From Oceanococcus sp. (GTDB lineage: Bacteria; Pseudomonadota; Gammaproteobacteria; Nevskiales; Oceanococcaceae): 41,258 nt of DNA. Positions 16,551 to 26,019 of the stretch are shown piece by piece. The stretch spans positions 1-41,258 of the forward strand of contig JASBUL010000099.1 of NCBI GenBank assembly GCA_030147945.1, written 5' to 3'. The position numbers and the translations under genes were made by a program. Position 1 is the stretch's first letter. Every line of letters starts with the position of its first letter. The notes below the pieces were generated by a model, which saw only the letters and a program-made list of their open reading frames with translations, had not been told where the DNA came from and searched no databases.

Positions 16551-17900
16551 ATGAAAAGACTACTGCCATTTGGGGCTCTGCTCCTGGCTGCGTGCACGGT
16601 TACACCGGAGCGCGCTGTGCATGAGCCGCAACTGCCGTTGCAGTTTGTCAGCAGCGGTCAGGCACCTTCACCACAGCTGTGGTGGCAGGCCTGGAGCCAG
16701 GTCGAGCTGGATGAACTGATTCGCCAGGCCTTTGCCGACAACCCGGGGCTGGCGCAAACACGGGCTCGTCTGAGCGCGGCCCAGGCCAGTCTGGCCGGCG
16801 GCCAGGCGGCGCTGTTTCCGCAACTCAATGCCTCGGCTGAAACGACGGACGGCTTCGCTGACAACAGCGACCAGTCCGTGACACGGGTCGGCTTGGCAGC
16901 GGCTTACGAGCTTGACCTGTGGGGCCGTGTGCGCAGCCAGCGCCAGGCCTTGGCGCTGGAGACCCAGGCCACAGCGCAGGACCTGCGCGCTGCGGAAATC
17001 AGTTTGTCGGCCAGTGTGGCCAGCCTGTGGTTTCAGATTGGCGCGGCGCGCGAGCGTCTGCAGCTGATACGCACTGACCGACAAAATTACGAAACCACGC
17101 TGGGATTGATCGAAACACGTTATCGGCAAGGCCAGCTGAATGCTGGAAACGTTCTGCAGCAGCGCCAGTTGCTTGAGTCGACCCGGGCCAGTGAGGCACT
17201 GGCGACAAGTGAATTGGCGACGCTGCGACATGCCCTGAGCGAGATGCTGGGCGGGGATTGGCGTGACGATTGGCCGGGTGCGCAGGACTGGCAGCTGCCG
17301 GCATTGCCGCAAACCGGTCTGGCGGCAAAGACCGTGATGCGCCGACCAGATGTGGAGCAGGCCTGGCTGCGTGTGCTGGCGGCGGATCGTGAACTCGGCG
17401 CGGCCATTGCAGCGCGCTTTCCACAGCTCAATCTGAGTGCCAGTTTGACGAGCAGCGATGCAGGCGTGCTGGAACTTTTCGATCAGTGGATTGGCAGCCT
17501 GGCGGCATCCTTGCTGGGGCCGGTGTTTGATGCTGGCGCGCGGCGCGCCGAAGTAGACCGTCAACGTGCTGTACTGGATCAGCGTGTCGCTGAGTTCCGC
17601 GCCCAGGCGCTGCTCGCGTTCCGCGAGATTCAGGACGCGCTGGTCAACGACCAGGCATTGCAGCAACGGGTCGCAAGCCTGCTTGAACAGCAGCGTTTGG
17701 CCGATGCCGCCGTGCAGAGCTTGCTGGTGCAGCTGCGCCACGGCGCGAGTGATTTTCCCAGCTTGCTGGATGCCCAGATCAGTTTTTCTTCGGTCAAGCG
17801 TGACTTGCTCAGCGCCCGTCAGCAACTGATCGACAACCGGATCACCCTGTACCGCGCTCTGGCCGGTCCTTTGCCCCAGTCCTCAGACAGCAACGCATGA
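16551..17900 (+). CDS. RND efflux outer-membrane lipoprotein (NodT/OprM type)
   Basis: The outer-membrane channel of a tripartite efflux pump, 449 residues. A lipoprotein signal ends LLLAAC, followed by two repeats of the outer-membrane efflux protein fold: YELDLWGRVRSQ, the long helix with AEISLSASVASLWFQI, RRPDVEQAWLRVLAADRELGAAIAARFPQLNLSASL, and the second helical hairpin with LLDAQISF. These are characteristic of OprM-like channels. I choose the ATG at 16551 (AGGG upstream, signal peptide begins MKRLLPFG) over an in-frame ATG at 16503. Its stop overlaps the adaptor start by ATGA. Confidence 0.92.
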   Translation: MKRLLPFGALLLAACTVTPERAVHEPQLPLQFVSSGQAPSPQLWWQAWSQVELDELIRQAFADNPGLAQTRARLSAAQASLAGGQAALFPQLNASAETTDGFADNSDQSVTRVGLAAAYELDLWGRVRSQRQALALETQATAQDLRAAEISLSASVASLWFQIGAARERLQLIRTDRQNYETTLGLIETRYRQGQLNAGNVLQQRQLLESTRASEALATSELATLRHALSEMLGGDWRDDWPGAQDWQLPALPQTGLAAKTVMRRPDVEQAWLRVLAADRELGAAIAARFPQLNLSASLTSSDAGVLELFDQWIGSLAASLLGPVFDAGARRAEVDRQRAVLDQRVAEFRAQALLAFREIQDALVNDQALQQRVASLLEQQRLADAAVQSLLVQLRHGASDFPSLLDAQISFSSVKRDLLSARQQLIDNRITLYRALAGPLPQSSDSNA

Positions 17901-19123
17901 CTCAAGACAAAACGCACACTCGCAAACCGTGGTTCTTCGGACTGCTGATCTTCGTTGTTCTGGCGGTCTCCTTGCTGATCAGTCGGCAGCTGATGACCAG
18001 TGCGCCGGTGGCACAACGCAAGCCACCCGAAAGGGTTGCGCGTCTGGTCGCCGCCAGCCCGGTCACAGCGTCCAGTGAGCGCGTCCAGATCGTGGCGCAT
18101 GGCACGGTTGAGGCGGCCCAGAGGAGCGTGCTGGCGGCACGCGTCAGCGCGGAGGTGGTGCACATCGATGATGCCTTTGTGCCCGGCAATCGTGTGGCGG
18201 CAGGAACGCCCTTGCTGAAACTGGATCAGGCCGACTATGCGCTGGCCCTGGCCGAGGCCGAAGCGTCGCTGGCCACGGCGCGCGCCAGCCTGGCCCAGGA
18301 GCAGGGCAATCAGGCTGTGGCGCGAGCCGATGCGGCGATCCTGGATCTGGAGGTCTCGGATGATGAACGCCGTCTGATGCTGCGTGAACCCCAGCTGAAC
18401 AGCGCACAGGCCAGCGTAAAACTGGCCGAAGCAGCGGTGCAGCGGGCTCGGCTTAACCTGCAGCGCACTACGGTGGTCGCGCCGTTTGACGGGGTGGTGC
18501 TGTCGCGCGCGGTGTCCGTGGGCAGCCAGGTCAGCGCTTCGGGCAGCTCGCTGGGCGAGCTGGCGGCTGCCGCGCCTTACTGGGTCGTGTTGCGCGTGCC
18601 GACCACCGCCTTGCGCTGGATCGAATGGCCGGATCAGAGCGGTCAGGGCGGCTCTCAGGTCGAGCTTATGGATGCCGCCGATCGTGATAGCCCGCGCTGG
18701 AGCGGTCGGGTGATTCAGCTGCTGGATGCCTTGGAGAGCGAGGGACGGCGGGCCGGTGTGCTGGTCGAAATCAGCGAGCCTCAGGCCGGCACACGACCGT
18801 TGCTGCTGGGCACCTATGTGCAGGCCCGGATCGACGGGCGCGAGCTGGTCGATGCCCTGCGCCTGGACAACACCTGGGTGCATGACGATCAGGTCTGGGT
18901 GGTGGTCGACGGGCGCTTGCAGGCGCGTGAGCTTGAGGTGGCCTACCGTGGCAGTGACCACATGCTGGTGACAGCGGGTCTGCAAGCGGGCGAGCAGATC
19001 GTGACCAGCGTGCCTTCGGGCTTCATCGATGGCATGCGCGTGCGCATCCAGGGCCAAGCTGGTGATACGTCGCCAGCGCCGCGTCGCTCAGCTGCGCAGC
19101 CGGCGTCGGAGCCGCAGCGATGA
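17897..19123 (+). CDS. RND efflux periplasmic adaptor (HlyD/MFP family)
   Basis: Membrane-fusion protein of the efflux pump, 408 residues, linking the inner-membrane permease to the outer-membrane channel. An N-terminal anchor (WFFGLLIFVVLAVSLLI) is followed by a barrel-sandwich (RVSAEVVHIDDAFVPGNRVAAGTPLLKLDQADY), a long alpha-hairpin (roughly residues 110-190) with VVAPFDGVVLSRAVSVGSQV closing it, and a C-terminal beta-barrel and membrane-proximal region. It overlaps the upstream and downstream genes by ATGA, a tight three-gene operon. The substrate cannot be inferred. Confidence 0.93.
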   Translation: MTQDKTHTRKPWFFGLLIFVVLAVSLLISRQLMTSAPVAQRKPPERVARLVAASPVTASSERVQIVAHGTVEAAQRSVLAARVSAEVVHIDDAFVPGNRVAAGTPLLKLDQADYALALAEAEASLATARASLAQEQGNQAVARADAAILDLEVSDDERRLMLREPQLNSAQASVKLAEAAVQRARLNLQRTTVVAPFDGVVLSRAVSVGSQVSASGSSLGELAAAAPYWVVLRVPTTALRWIEWPDQSGQGGSQVELMDAADRDSPRWSGRVIQLLDALESEGRRAGVLVEISEPQAGTRPLLLGTYVQARIDGRELVDALRLDNTWVHDDQVWVVVDGRLQARELEVAYRGSDHMLVTAGLQAGEQIVTSVPSGFIDGMRVRIQGQAGDTSPAPRRSAAQPASEPQR

Positions 19124-22100
19124 GCACACCTGCCCGCGGCATGATTGCGTGGATGGCGCGCAATGGTGTCACCGCCAACCTGTTGATGATCGTGATGGTG
19201 TGCGGCGGTTTTTACGCCAGCACCCAAATCAAAAAGGAAGTGTTCCCCGAGTTCACCCTGGATTTCGTGACTGTCTCGGCGTCTTATCCCGGGGCCAGCC
19301 CCGAAGATGTCGAGCAGGGCATCGTGCTGCCGATTGAAGAGGCTCTTGAGGGCGTGGTCGGGATCAAGGAGATCAACGCCACGGCATCCGAAGGCAGCGG
19401 TTCGGTGGTGGCCGAATTGCAGGAAGACGCTGACGCCTCGGACGTTTTGCAGGATATCCAGCAGGTGGTTTCACGCATCCGCACGTTTCCCGCCGATGCC
19501 GAGCAACCTCAGGTTGAGCTGGCCAAACGCGTACGTGATGTGCTCGACATTCTCATTTACGGCCAAACCAGCGAGTGGCAGTTGCGCGAGCTGGCGGAAA
19601 CCGTGCGTGATCAGTTGCTGGCCACGCCAGGGATTACCCAGGTGGAGTTGCAGGGAGCACGTGATTACCGCATCCATGTTGACGTTTCCAGCGCGCAGTT
19701 GCAGGCCTACGGTCTGAGCCTGCCGGCATTGTCGCAACGGGTCGCCGCCGCCGCGCAGGACGCCAGTGGTGGCAGCGTCGATTCCAGCAGCGGTGAGATT
19801 CTTGTGCGGGTCAATGAGCGACGCGACTGGGCACGTGAATTTGCCGCGCTGCCGATCATCAGCAGCGCGGATGGTGCGGTGGTGACGCTGGGCGAGATTG
19901 CCAGTGTCAACGAGGGCTTCGATGACACCCAGGACAACTGGGCGCTGTTCGATGGCCAGCGCGCTATCGGTATCGAGGTCTTTCGTATCGGGGATCAGAC
20001 CCCGACCGGTGTGTCCGATGCAGTGCACCAGGCGCTTGCGCCAATCCAGGCCAGTCTGCCCGACGGGGTCAGCGTGGTGGTGCTGGATGACGATGCACAG
20101 ATCTACCGCCAGCGACTTGCACTGCTGCTCAAGAATGCCTTCCTCGGCCTGATCCTGGTGTTCACGCTGCTCGCTCTGTTTCTGGAATTCAAGCTCGCAT
20201 TCTGGGTCACCATGGGCATCCCGATCTCGTTTCTCGGGGCCTTGCTGTTCATGCCTGGCATGGACGTCAGCATCAACATGATTTCGATGTTCGCGTTCAT
20301 CATCAGCCTGGGCATCGTGGTGGATGATGCGGTGGTTGCCGGTGAGAACATCTACGAATATCGCCAGCGTGGTCTGTCGTTTCTCGATGCGGCGATCCAG
20401 GGGGCACGCGATATCGCGGTGCCGATCACGTTCAGCGTGCTGACCAATATTGTGGCGTTTCTGCCACTGCTGTTCGTGCCGGGTTTCATGGGCAAGGTCT
20501 GGGGCGTGATCCCCTTGGTGGTGTGCACGGTGTTCGCGATCAGCCTGATCGAAGCCCTGTTCGTGCTGCCGGCCCATCTGGCGCACTCCCGGCCGCTGAA
20601 CCGTGATTCGCGCTTGCGCCGCTGGCAGCAAGCATTTTCCGGCGGTTTCACAGCCTGGGTGGAGCGGGTTTACCAGCCGCTGGTCGAGCGGGCCGTGGCC
20701 CATCGCTATCTGACCCTGAGCGTAGGCCTGGGCGCCTTGATGATCGTGCTGTCCTACGCCATGAGCGGGCGCATGGGTTTCGAGATGATGCCGAGTGTTG
20801 AAGGCGATCGGGCCGAGGCCACCGTGGTGCTGCCGGACGGCACGCCGCCCGAACGCGTTGTGGCGGCCGAGCAGGCCCTGCGAGAGGCTGCGCGCAAGGT
20901 CATTGAAGAAAACGGTGGCGAGCGCCTGTCGCATGGTATTTACACCCGCGTGCAGCCGAGTCAGATTCGAGCCCAGGTCTACCTGACCGAACCGGGTGTG
21001 CGGCCGATCAGCACCGCCGAGTTTGTGCGCCAGTGGCGTGAGGCCATGCCCGGGCTGCCGGATGCCCGCTATGTGCGCTATGCCTCGACTGGCCGCGGGC
21101 CGGGCGGTGGCCCTGGCTTGAGCTTGGAGTTGACCCACCGCGACAAGCAGATACTAGATCAGGCCAGTGCCCGCTTTGGCAACGCGCTGCGCGAGTTTCC
21201 ACAGGTCTCCGACGTCGATGACGGGGTGCGCCCTGGCAAGGATCAGTTCAACGTGCGCCTGACCGAAGCCGGCCGCAGTCTGGGCCTGACCGCCCAGGAT
21301 GTCGGGCAGCAGATTCGCGCAGCCTTTTATGGCAACGAAGTGGTGCGCCAGCTGCGCGGGCGCAGTGAGGTGCGCGTGCTGGTGCGCTTGCCGGCGGATG
21401 AGCGCGACAGCGAGAGCGCGGTCGGTGATTTGCTGATCCGTACCCCGGCAGGAACCTACGTCCCGCTCAATCTCGTTGCTGACCTGGAACGTGATCAGGC
21501 CGAAGGCCGCATCGTGCGGCGCAACGGACGGCGCAGCATGGAAGTCAGCGCTAATGTCGAGCCGGACAGTGAAGCACCGCAGGTGCTGGCGGCCTTACAG
21601 GCCGAAGCGGTGCCCATGCTGATGGCCGATTACCCGGGGCTGAATATTGGTCTGTCCGGTCGACAACAGGACATGCAGGAATCACTCGATGCGCTGGGCA
21701 CCGGGTTTCTGATCGCGCTGGCCCTGATTTACATCCTGCTGGCGATTCCGTTCTCAAGCTATCTGCAACCGGTTCTGGTCATGCTGGCGATTCCGTTCGG
21801 TATTTTCGGTGCCGTGATCGGACACTGGATGATGGGCTACAGCATGAGCCTGATTTCGATCATGGGCGTGATCGCCCTGTCCGGCGTGGTGGTCAACGAT
21901 TCGCTGGTGATGGTGCACTACGCCAATCAACGCTGCGCCGCGGGCGATACGCCTTTCGCGGCTATCGTCAAATCCGGTGCGCGGCGTTTTCGTCCGATTC
22001 TGTTGACCACGCTCTCCACCTTTGGGGGCCTGGCACCGATGATCTTCGAAACATCGCGTCAGGCGCGCTTCATGATTCCAATGGCCATATCGGTGGGCTA

Positions 22101-22221
22101 CGGCATTCTGTTCGCAACCGCGATCACGCTGATTCTGGTGCCATGCCTGTATATGGTGATCGAAGACCTGCGGGCGCTGGGGCGACGGGTGATGGAGCGA
22201 GTCGCGCTGGTCCTTGGCTAG
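19120..22221 (+). CDS. RND efflux permease (AcrB family)
   Basis: The inner-membrane proton/drug antiporter of the pump, 1033 residues, with two repeated halves of six helices and large periplasmic loops. The N-terminus has FPEFTLDFVTVSASYPGASPEDVEQ, and TM4 near residue 400 carries ISLGIVVDDAVVAGENIYE with the two acidic residues that relay protons in this family. The second half has MGVIALSGVVVNDSLVMVHYAN. Length and architecture are normal. The start overlaps the adaptor gene by ATGA. Its last 4 bases overlap the convergent lgt-like gene. Sequence alone does not reveal the substrate. Confidence 0.95.
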   Translation: MSTPARGMIAWMARNGVTANLLMIVMVCGGFYASTQIKKEVFPEFTLDFVTVSASYPGASPEDVEQGIVLPIEEALEGVVGIKEINATASEGSGSVVAELQEDADASDVLQDIQQVVSRIRTFPADAEQPQVELAKRVRDVLDILIYGQTSEWQLRELAETVRDQLLATPGITQVELQGARDYRIHVDVSSAQLQAYGLSLPALSQRVAAAAQDASGGSVDSSSGEILVRVNERRDWAREFAALPIISSADGAVVTLGEIASVNEGFDDTQDNWALFDGQRAIGIEVFRIGDQTPTGVSDAVHQALAPIQASLPDGVSVVVLDDDAQIYRQRLALLLKNAFLGLILVFTLLALFLEFKLAFWVTMGIPISFLGALLFMPGMDVSINMISMFAFIISLGIVVDDAVVAGENIYEYRQRGLSFLDAAIQGARDIAVPITFSVLTNIVAFLPLLFVPGFMGKVWGVIPLVVCTVFAISLIEALFVLPAHLAHSRPLNRDSRLRRWQQAFSGGFTAWVERVYQPLVERAVAHRYLTLSVGLGALMIVLSYAMSGRMGFEMMPSVEGDRAEATVVLPDGTPPERVVAAEQALREAARKVIEENGGERLSHGIYTRVQPSQIRAQVYLTEPGVRPISTAEFVRQWREAMPGLPDARYVRYASTGRGPGGGPGLSLELTHRDKQILDQASARFGNALREFPQVSDVDDGVRPGKDQFNVRLTEAGRSLGLTAQDVGQQIRAAFYGNEVVRQLRGRSEVRVLVRLPADERDSESAVGDLLIRTPAGTYVPLNLVADLERDQAEGRIVRRNGRRSMEVSANVEPDSEAPQVLAALQAEAVPMLMADYPGLNIGLSGRQQDMQESLDALGTGFLIALALIYILLAIPFSSYLQPVLVMLAIPFGIFGAVIGHWMMGYSMSLISIMGVIALSGVVVNDSLVMVHYANQRCAAGDTPFAAIVKSGARRFRPILLTTLSTFGGLAPMIFETSRQARFMIPMAISVGYGILFATAITLILVPCLYMVIEDLRALGRRVMERVALVLG

Positions 22222-23033
22222 CGGCGTTTGCTGCGTGTCTTGCGCGCCGTTTTGGTGGCGCCTGTCGGCGACGTTGGCAGCGTCTGGGCCGGTTTGCCGC
22301 GCAGCTGGATCAGCCAGACGATGCCGGCCAGGGTGAATGCCGCGGCCACATACTGCGCCGGCGTGGCGCCGAGATAGCGGGCGTCTTCCACACGCAGGCT
22401 GTCGAGCAGAATGCGAATCGGGCCGTACAGGGTGAAGAACAACGCAATATAAAAACCCGCCGGGCGGTCTTTATGGCGCAACAGGGCGTAGGTGATGGCG
22501 ATCGGGATGGTCAGCAGCCATTCGATCAGGCCCAGATCCAGGCGCGGACCCTGAGGAAAGTTGACCGCAATCCAGGCGCTGCTCTCGATGCCGATGTGGT
22601 CATGCGCCAGGGTGCAGCCAAAACGCCCGAACAGCCAGGCAAATGGAAACGCCCAGGCCACCATGTCTACAAATCGCAGGGCCTGCTGCGCAGGCCAGCG
22701 TTTCATGCGCAGGATGACTGCGGCGCCGATCAATCCACCCATGATGCCGCCGAACGACGACATCGAGCCCCAGAACTTCAGCAGCTCCAGGGGGTTGGCC
22801 ATGACCTTTTCAGGGTAATATGCCAGTGCTGAAAACCAGTGCGAACCGACCAGGCCGCAAACAATCGTCCAGAACGCCAGCGCGCTGGCATCGTCCGCGT
22901 CCATGCCATAGCGCGGTGCCTGGCGTTTGACCAACTCAAGCCCCACGAATATCGCCAGCGCCACCATCAGGCCAAAGGCGTAGATGGTGTGGCCAAAAAT
23001 CGTAATCGAGGGATGTTCAAGATAAGGAATCAT
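22218..23033 (-). CDS. Lgt-family membrane protein, divergent
   Basis: A 271-residue multi-helix membrane protein of the prolipoprotein diacylglyceryl transferase family. The N-terminus (ITIFGHTIYAFGLMVALAIFVG) and C-terminus (GPIRILLDSLRVEDARYLGATPAQYVAA) fit Lgt well. The active-site region does not: where E. coli Lgt has FHGGL this protein has IMGGL (Met98 in place of His103), and where it has GRIGNFINGE this has GRFGCTLAHD (Cys140 in place of Asn146, Asp145 in place of Glu151). The arginines of GR (137) and LRVED (214) are kept. It may be a paralog with a changed lipid substrate rather than the housekeeping Lgt. A Lys/Arg-rich tail of about 25 residues follows the last helix. Its start overlaps the divergent lipid-kinase gene. 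Confidence 0.8.
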   Translation of the reverse strand: MIPYLEHPSITIFGHTIYAFGLMVALAIFVGLELVKRQAPRYGMDADDASALAFWTIVCGLVGSHWFSALAYYPEKVMANPLELLKFWGSMSSFGGIMGGLIGAAVILRMKRWPAQQALRFVDMVAWAFPFAWLFGRFGCTLAHDHIGIESSAWIAVNFPQGPRLDLGLIEWLLTIPIAITYALLRHKDRPAGFYIALFFTLYGPIRILLDSLRVEDARYLGATPAQYVAAAFTLAGIVWLIQLRGKPAQTLPTSPTGATKTARKTRSKRR

Positions 23034-23957
23034 GGCGATAGCTTAGCCGGGATCGTGCTCAATCCGCATGCCGGGGCGCTGCGGCGTCGACGCTGGAACG
23101 CCAGGCGCCTGCAACGCCGTCTGGGCGAGCAGGTCAGGGTGGTGGAAACGGGCAGTCTGGATGAATTGCCCTCGGCTTTGGCCGAGCTGCGTGCGGCCGG
23201 GGTCAGCATGCTGGTGCCTTTCGGCGGCGATGGCACCTTGTCGCGCGTGTTGTCGGCCGCGGTCCCGCTGTGGCGCGACGAACTGCCGGAACTGGTTGCC
23301 CTGCGTGCCGGCACCATGAACATGATTGCCAGCCACCTGCAGATGCCGCGCGAGGAACCGCTGAAAACGCTCAGCGGCTTGCTCAAAAAACCGGCCAGAA
23401 GCCAGCTGTTGACGCGGCGCGCCATGCTCAGCGATGGCGGCGATGCCGGGTTTACCTTCGGTTTCGGTGCGCCGGTGCGCTTTCTCGAACATTACGATGC
23501 GGGTGGCGTGCGGGCGGCGGTGCAGCTGATCGCCCGCGCAGCCCTGAGCCTGCGTAAATATGACGGTGTCGCGGCCAGAATCTTCGAGCCCACGAGCGTC
23601 ACCTGGGCGGGGTCCGGGGATCCCATCGAGCAGAGCCGCGTGCGCCTGTTTCTGGCCATGACCATCGACGAATTGCCACTGGGGTTTCGGGTGGCGCCGG
23701 GTGCAGGTGACGACACCGAGCACATGCAGTTGATTCACGGCAACATGTCGCCCGCTTTCGTGATCCGCAATCTGCACCGTTTTCATGCCGGCAAGCCGGT
23801 CAGCGGGCCGCAGCTGGTGCGCGAACGCGACACCATGCTCGACTTCACGTTTGAGGAGGACACCCGCTGGATGATGGATGGCGAAGTTCATCCGGCGTGC
23901 CGTCGCCTGCGTCTGGATCTGGGGCCGCATGTCGCGTTTCGGGTGCCACGCCGCTGA
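23013..23957 (+). CDS. Diacylglycerol kinase family protein (YegS/LCB5-like)
   Basis: A soluble lipid kinase-like protein of about 314 residues. The fold begins AGIVLNPHAGALRRRRW, followed by MLVPFGGDGTLSRVL, which contains the GGDGT nucleotide-binding motif of the DAGK catalytic domain, then RAGTMNMIASHL and a C-terminal beta-sandwich with WMMDGEVHPACRRLRLDL (the usual DGE motif). Such proteins phosphorylate diacylglycerol or similar lipids. The start is uncertain: ATG at 23013 keeps the first beta-strand but overlaps the lgt-like gene start by 21 bp on the other strand and has a poor ribosome-binding site. The pairing with an Lgt-family protein suggests linked lipid chemistry, as an inference. 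Confidence 0.85.
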   Translation: MFKIRNHGDSLAGIVLNPHAGALRRRRWNARRLQRRLGEQVRVVETGSLDELPSALAELRAAGVSMLVPFGGDGTLSRVLSAAVPLWRDELPELVALRAGTMNMIASHLQMPREEPLKTLSGLLKKPARSQLLTRRAMLSDGGDAGFTFGFGAPVRFLEHYDAGGVRAAVQLIARAALSLRKYDGVAARIFEPTSVTWAGSGDPIEQSRVRLFLAMTIDELPLGFRVAPGAGDDTEHMQLIHGNMSPAFVIRNLHRFHAGKPVSGPQLVRERDTMLDFTFEEDTRWMMDGEVHPACRRLRLDLGPHVAFRVPRR

Positions 23958-23990
23958 ACGTCTGAGCGGCCGCAGCCAGCCCGAACGATA

Positions 23991-24022
23991 AAAAAAGCCC
24001 CGCTGGACGTCTCCGGCGGGGC
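23991..24022 (-). terminator. Rho-independent terminator of phoX
   Basis: GCCCCGCTGGA (23997-24007) and TCCGGCGGGGC (24012-24022) form an 11 bp stem with one G-T pair and a CGTC loop. On the minus strand the stem is followed by a run of six or more T residues, as expected for a terminator of the phoX transcript, whose stop codon is at 24055. Confidence 0.85.
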
Positions 24023-24054
24023 TTCGCTGACCTTCTTCCAAAGGAGGAGGTTGT

Positions 24055-26019
24055 CTAGATCACCTCGCCACCATCCTCGCGACGGATCACCACGGTGGTC
24101 GAGCGCGGTCGCGAGCTGCCATCGTTGGCCGGGAAACTGCCGCCCGGATGCTGGATGTTGACGAACATGGTGCGGTAGTCGGGCGTCATGGTCACGCCGG
24201 TCACTTCGCAGCCGGCCGGACCGACAAAGAAGCGCTTGAGTTCGGCCTGGGTCTGCGGATTGATGGTGCGGTCGCCACTCAGGCTGGCCGGCACCACCGC
24301 CAGCATCTGATCATTGCCGCCGAAGTCCAGCGGTGCGCCGTTGTCGGTCTGAATCCACAGCACGCCGCGCGGATCGAACCAGATGCCGTCGGGGCTGCCC
24401 AGTTCGTTGTCCTGGGTCAGGCCGGATTTGTTGAAGTCGGCGTCGGCATTGGCGTTGGAGGCGAACAGGAAGATATCCCAGCTGAAGCTGGTCGCATCGG
24501 CGCGGCTGTTGTCTTCGGCCAGGCGAATCACATGGCCGTGACTGTTCGGCGCGCGCGGGTTTGCGGCGTTCTCGTCGCCTTCCTCACGGCGGGTGTTGTT
24601 GGTCAGGGTCAGATAGATCTCGCCGGTGGCCGGATCGGTGGTCGACCATTCCGGACGATCCATCGGCGTGGCACCGAGGATGTCTGCGGCTGTACGGGTG
24701 TTGACCAGCACATCGGCCTGGCTTGCGAAATCATTCTGCAATGCCGGGTTGGTGGCGTAGTCCAGTTTGAGCCATTCGCCCGAGCCGTCGGCATTGAAGC
24801 GCGCGACATACAAAGTGCCGTTGTCGAGCATGTTGCTGGCGTCGGCGCCCGGTGTGTAGTTCTCGGCGGTGACGAATTTGTAGAAGTACTCGAAGCGGTC
24901 GTCGTCGCCCATATAGAAGGCGATCGGCTCGCCGGCGCGAATCAGGCCGGGCTCACAACCCTCGTGGCGCATACGTCCCAGTGCGGTCCGTTTGATCGGT
25001 GTCGAGGCCGGATTCTTCGGATCGATCTCCACAACCCAGCCGAAGTTGTTCGCTTCATTGCGGTAATCGGCGGTGGCACTGGCTGCGCTCGGGGTGGTGT
25101 CGAAGCGGGCGAATTCGCCGTTCACTTCGCTCGGATCGCCCGCCACGTTCGACCACAGATAACCGAAGCCTTCGGCATTGATGCCCATGCGCGCGGTTTC
25201 ACGCGGCGGATTGTCCTGGGTGTTGATGAAGTAGCCCTGGATGTTTTCCTCGCAGGCCAGATAGGTGCCCCAAGGAGTGTGGCCGCGGGCGCAATTGTTG
25301 ACCGTGCCCCGTGTGCTCATGCCGGTCGGGTCATAGGCCGTGCGCAGCAGGGCATCGCCAGCGGCCGGGCCGGACATCTGCATCGGCGTTGCGGCGGTGA
25401 TACGGCGGTTGTACGAACTGCCTTGAACCACGCTGACCTTGCCGCTGCTGTCGCGCTGCACTTCGATGATGGCAACACCGTGCGCGTTGATGTCCTTGCG
25501 CACCTGATCCGGGTCGGTCGGCGCGCCGTTGGCGTCTTCGCTGCGACCGTCGCCGGGGAACAGGGTGGCATTGCTGTACTCGTGGTTCATGACCAGCAGG
25601 CCACGATCGCCGCTGTCATCCAGCGGATAGAACTGCATGCCGTCGTGATTCTGGCCCATTTGCTGGGCTTGTTCTTCGGCGCTGTTGGTGCCGTCCGGCT
25701 TGAAGGCCGGGAAGCTGCCGGTGATCGGCGTGCCCCAGGGGGCGAGGATGTCGGTGGTGAAACCGGGCGGCACGATGAGCATGTCGGCATCGGTCGAGCC
25801 AGGCACCGAGCTGAAGCTCAGCTTTGCTGCGGTTTTGCCGCCTTCGCTGTTGCAGCCGCTGATACCGGCGCCGGCGAAAAAGGTGCCTGCGGCCAGGCCA
25901 AGCCCGCCGCGCAGGGTATCTCGGCGGGAAACGCGCGTGTGCAGAATCTCGTTCATGCTCGGCGCATCAGTATTGGAAAGGCGAGGCTGGCCTTGTTTCA
26001 GGTCCTGTCTGCGGGTCAC
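24055..26019 (-). CDS. phoX: PhoX-family alkaline phosphatase, Tat-exported
   Basis: A phosphatase of the PhoX (DUF839) family, about 654 residues, which in characterised members releases phosphate from organic esters using a cofactor of ferric iron and calcium. The N-terminus has a twin-arginine signal (SRRDTLRGG, residues 31-39) ending in an ISGC lipobox, so it is probably a Tat-exported lipoprotein. The conserved NCARGHTPWGTYLACEEN block (242-259) includes the Cys known to bind iron, and MRHEGCEPG and DGIWFDPRGVLWIQTDNG are also typical. I choose the GTG at 26019, preceded by GAGGAG with 7 nt spacing; in-frame ATGs at 26034 and 26037 lack such a site. Its ribosome-binding region is complementary to the candidate Fur small RNA. 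Confidence 0.88.
   Translation of the reverse strand: MTRRQDLKQGQPRLSNTDAPSMNEILHTRVSRRDTLRGGLGLAAGTFFAGAGISGCNSEGGKTAAKLSFSSVPGSTDADMLIVPPGFTTDILAPWGTPITGSFPAFKPDGTNSAEEQAQQMGQNHDGMQFYPLDDSGDRGLLVMNHEYSNATLFPGDGRSEDANGAPTDPDQVRKDINAHGVAIIEVQRDSSGKVSVVQGSSYNRRITAATPMQMSGPAAGDALLRTAYDPTGMSTRGTVNNCARGHTPWGTYLACEENIQGYFINTQDNPPRETARMGINAEGFGYLWSNVAGDPSEVNGEFARFDTTPSAASATADYRNEANNFGWVVEIDPKNPASTPIKRTALGRMRHEGCEPGLIRAGEPIAFYMGDDDRFEYFYKFVTAENYTPGADASNMLDNGTLYVARFNADGSGEWLKLDYATNPALQNDFASQADVLVNTRTAADILGATPMDRPEWSTTDPATGEIYLTLTNNTRREEGDENAANPRAPNSHGHVIRLAEDNSRADATSFSWDIFLFASNANADADFNKSGLTQDNELGSPDGIWFDPRGVLWIQTDNGAPLDFGGNDQMLAVVPASLSGDRTINPQTQAELKRFFVGPAGCEVTGVTMTPDYRTMFVNIQHPGGSFPANDGSSRPRSTTVVIRREDGGEVI

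Noticed and set aside
19471..21138. A 555-codon open frame antisense to the RND permease
   Set aside because: The sequence is rich in His, Gln and Arg, with no family similarity, and is a shadow of a clear AcrB-family gene.
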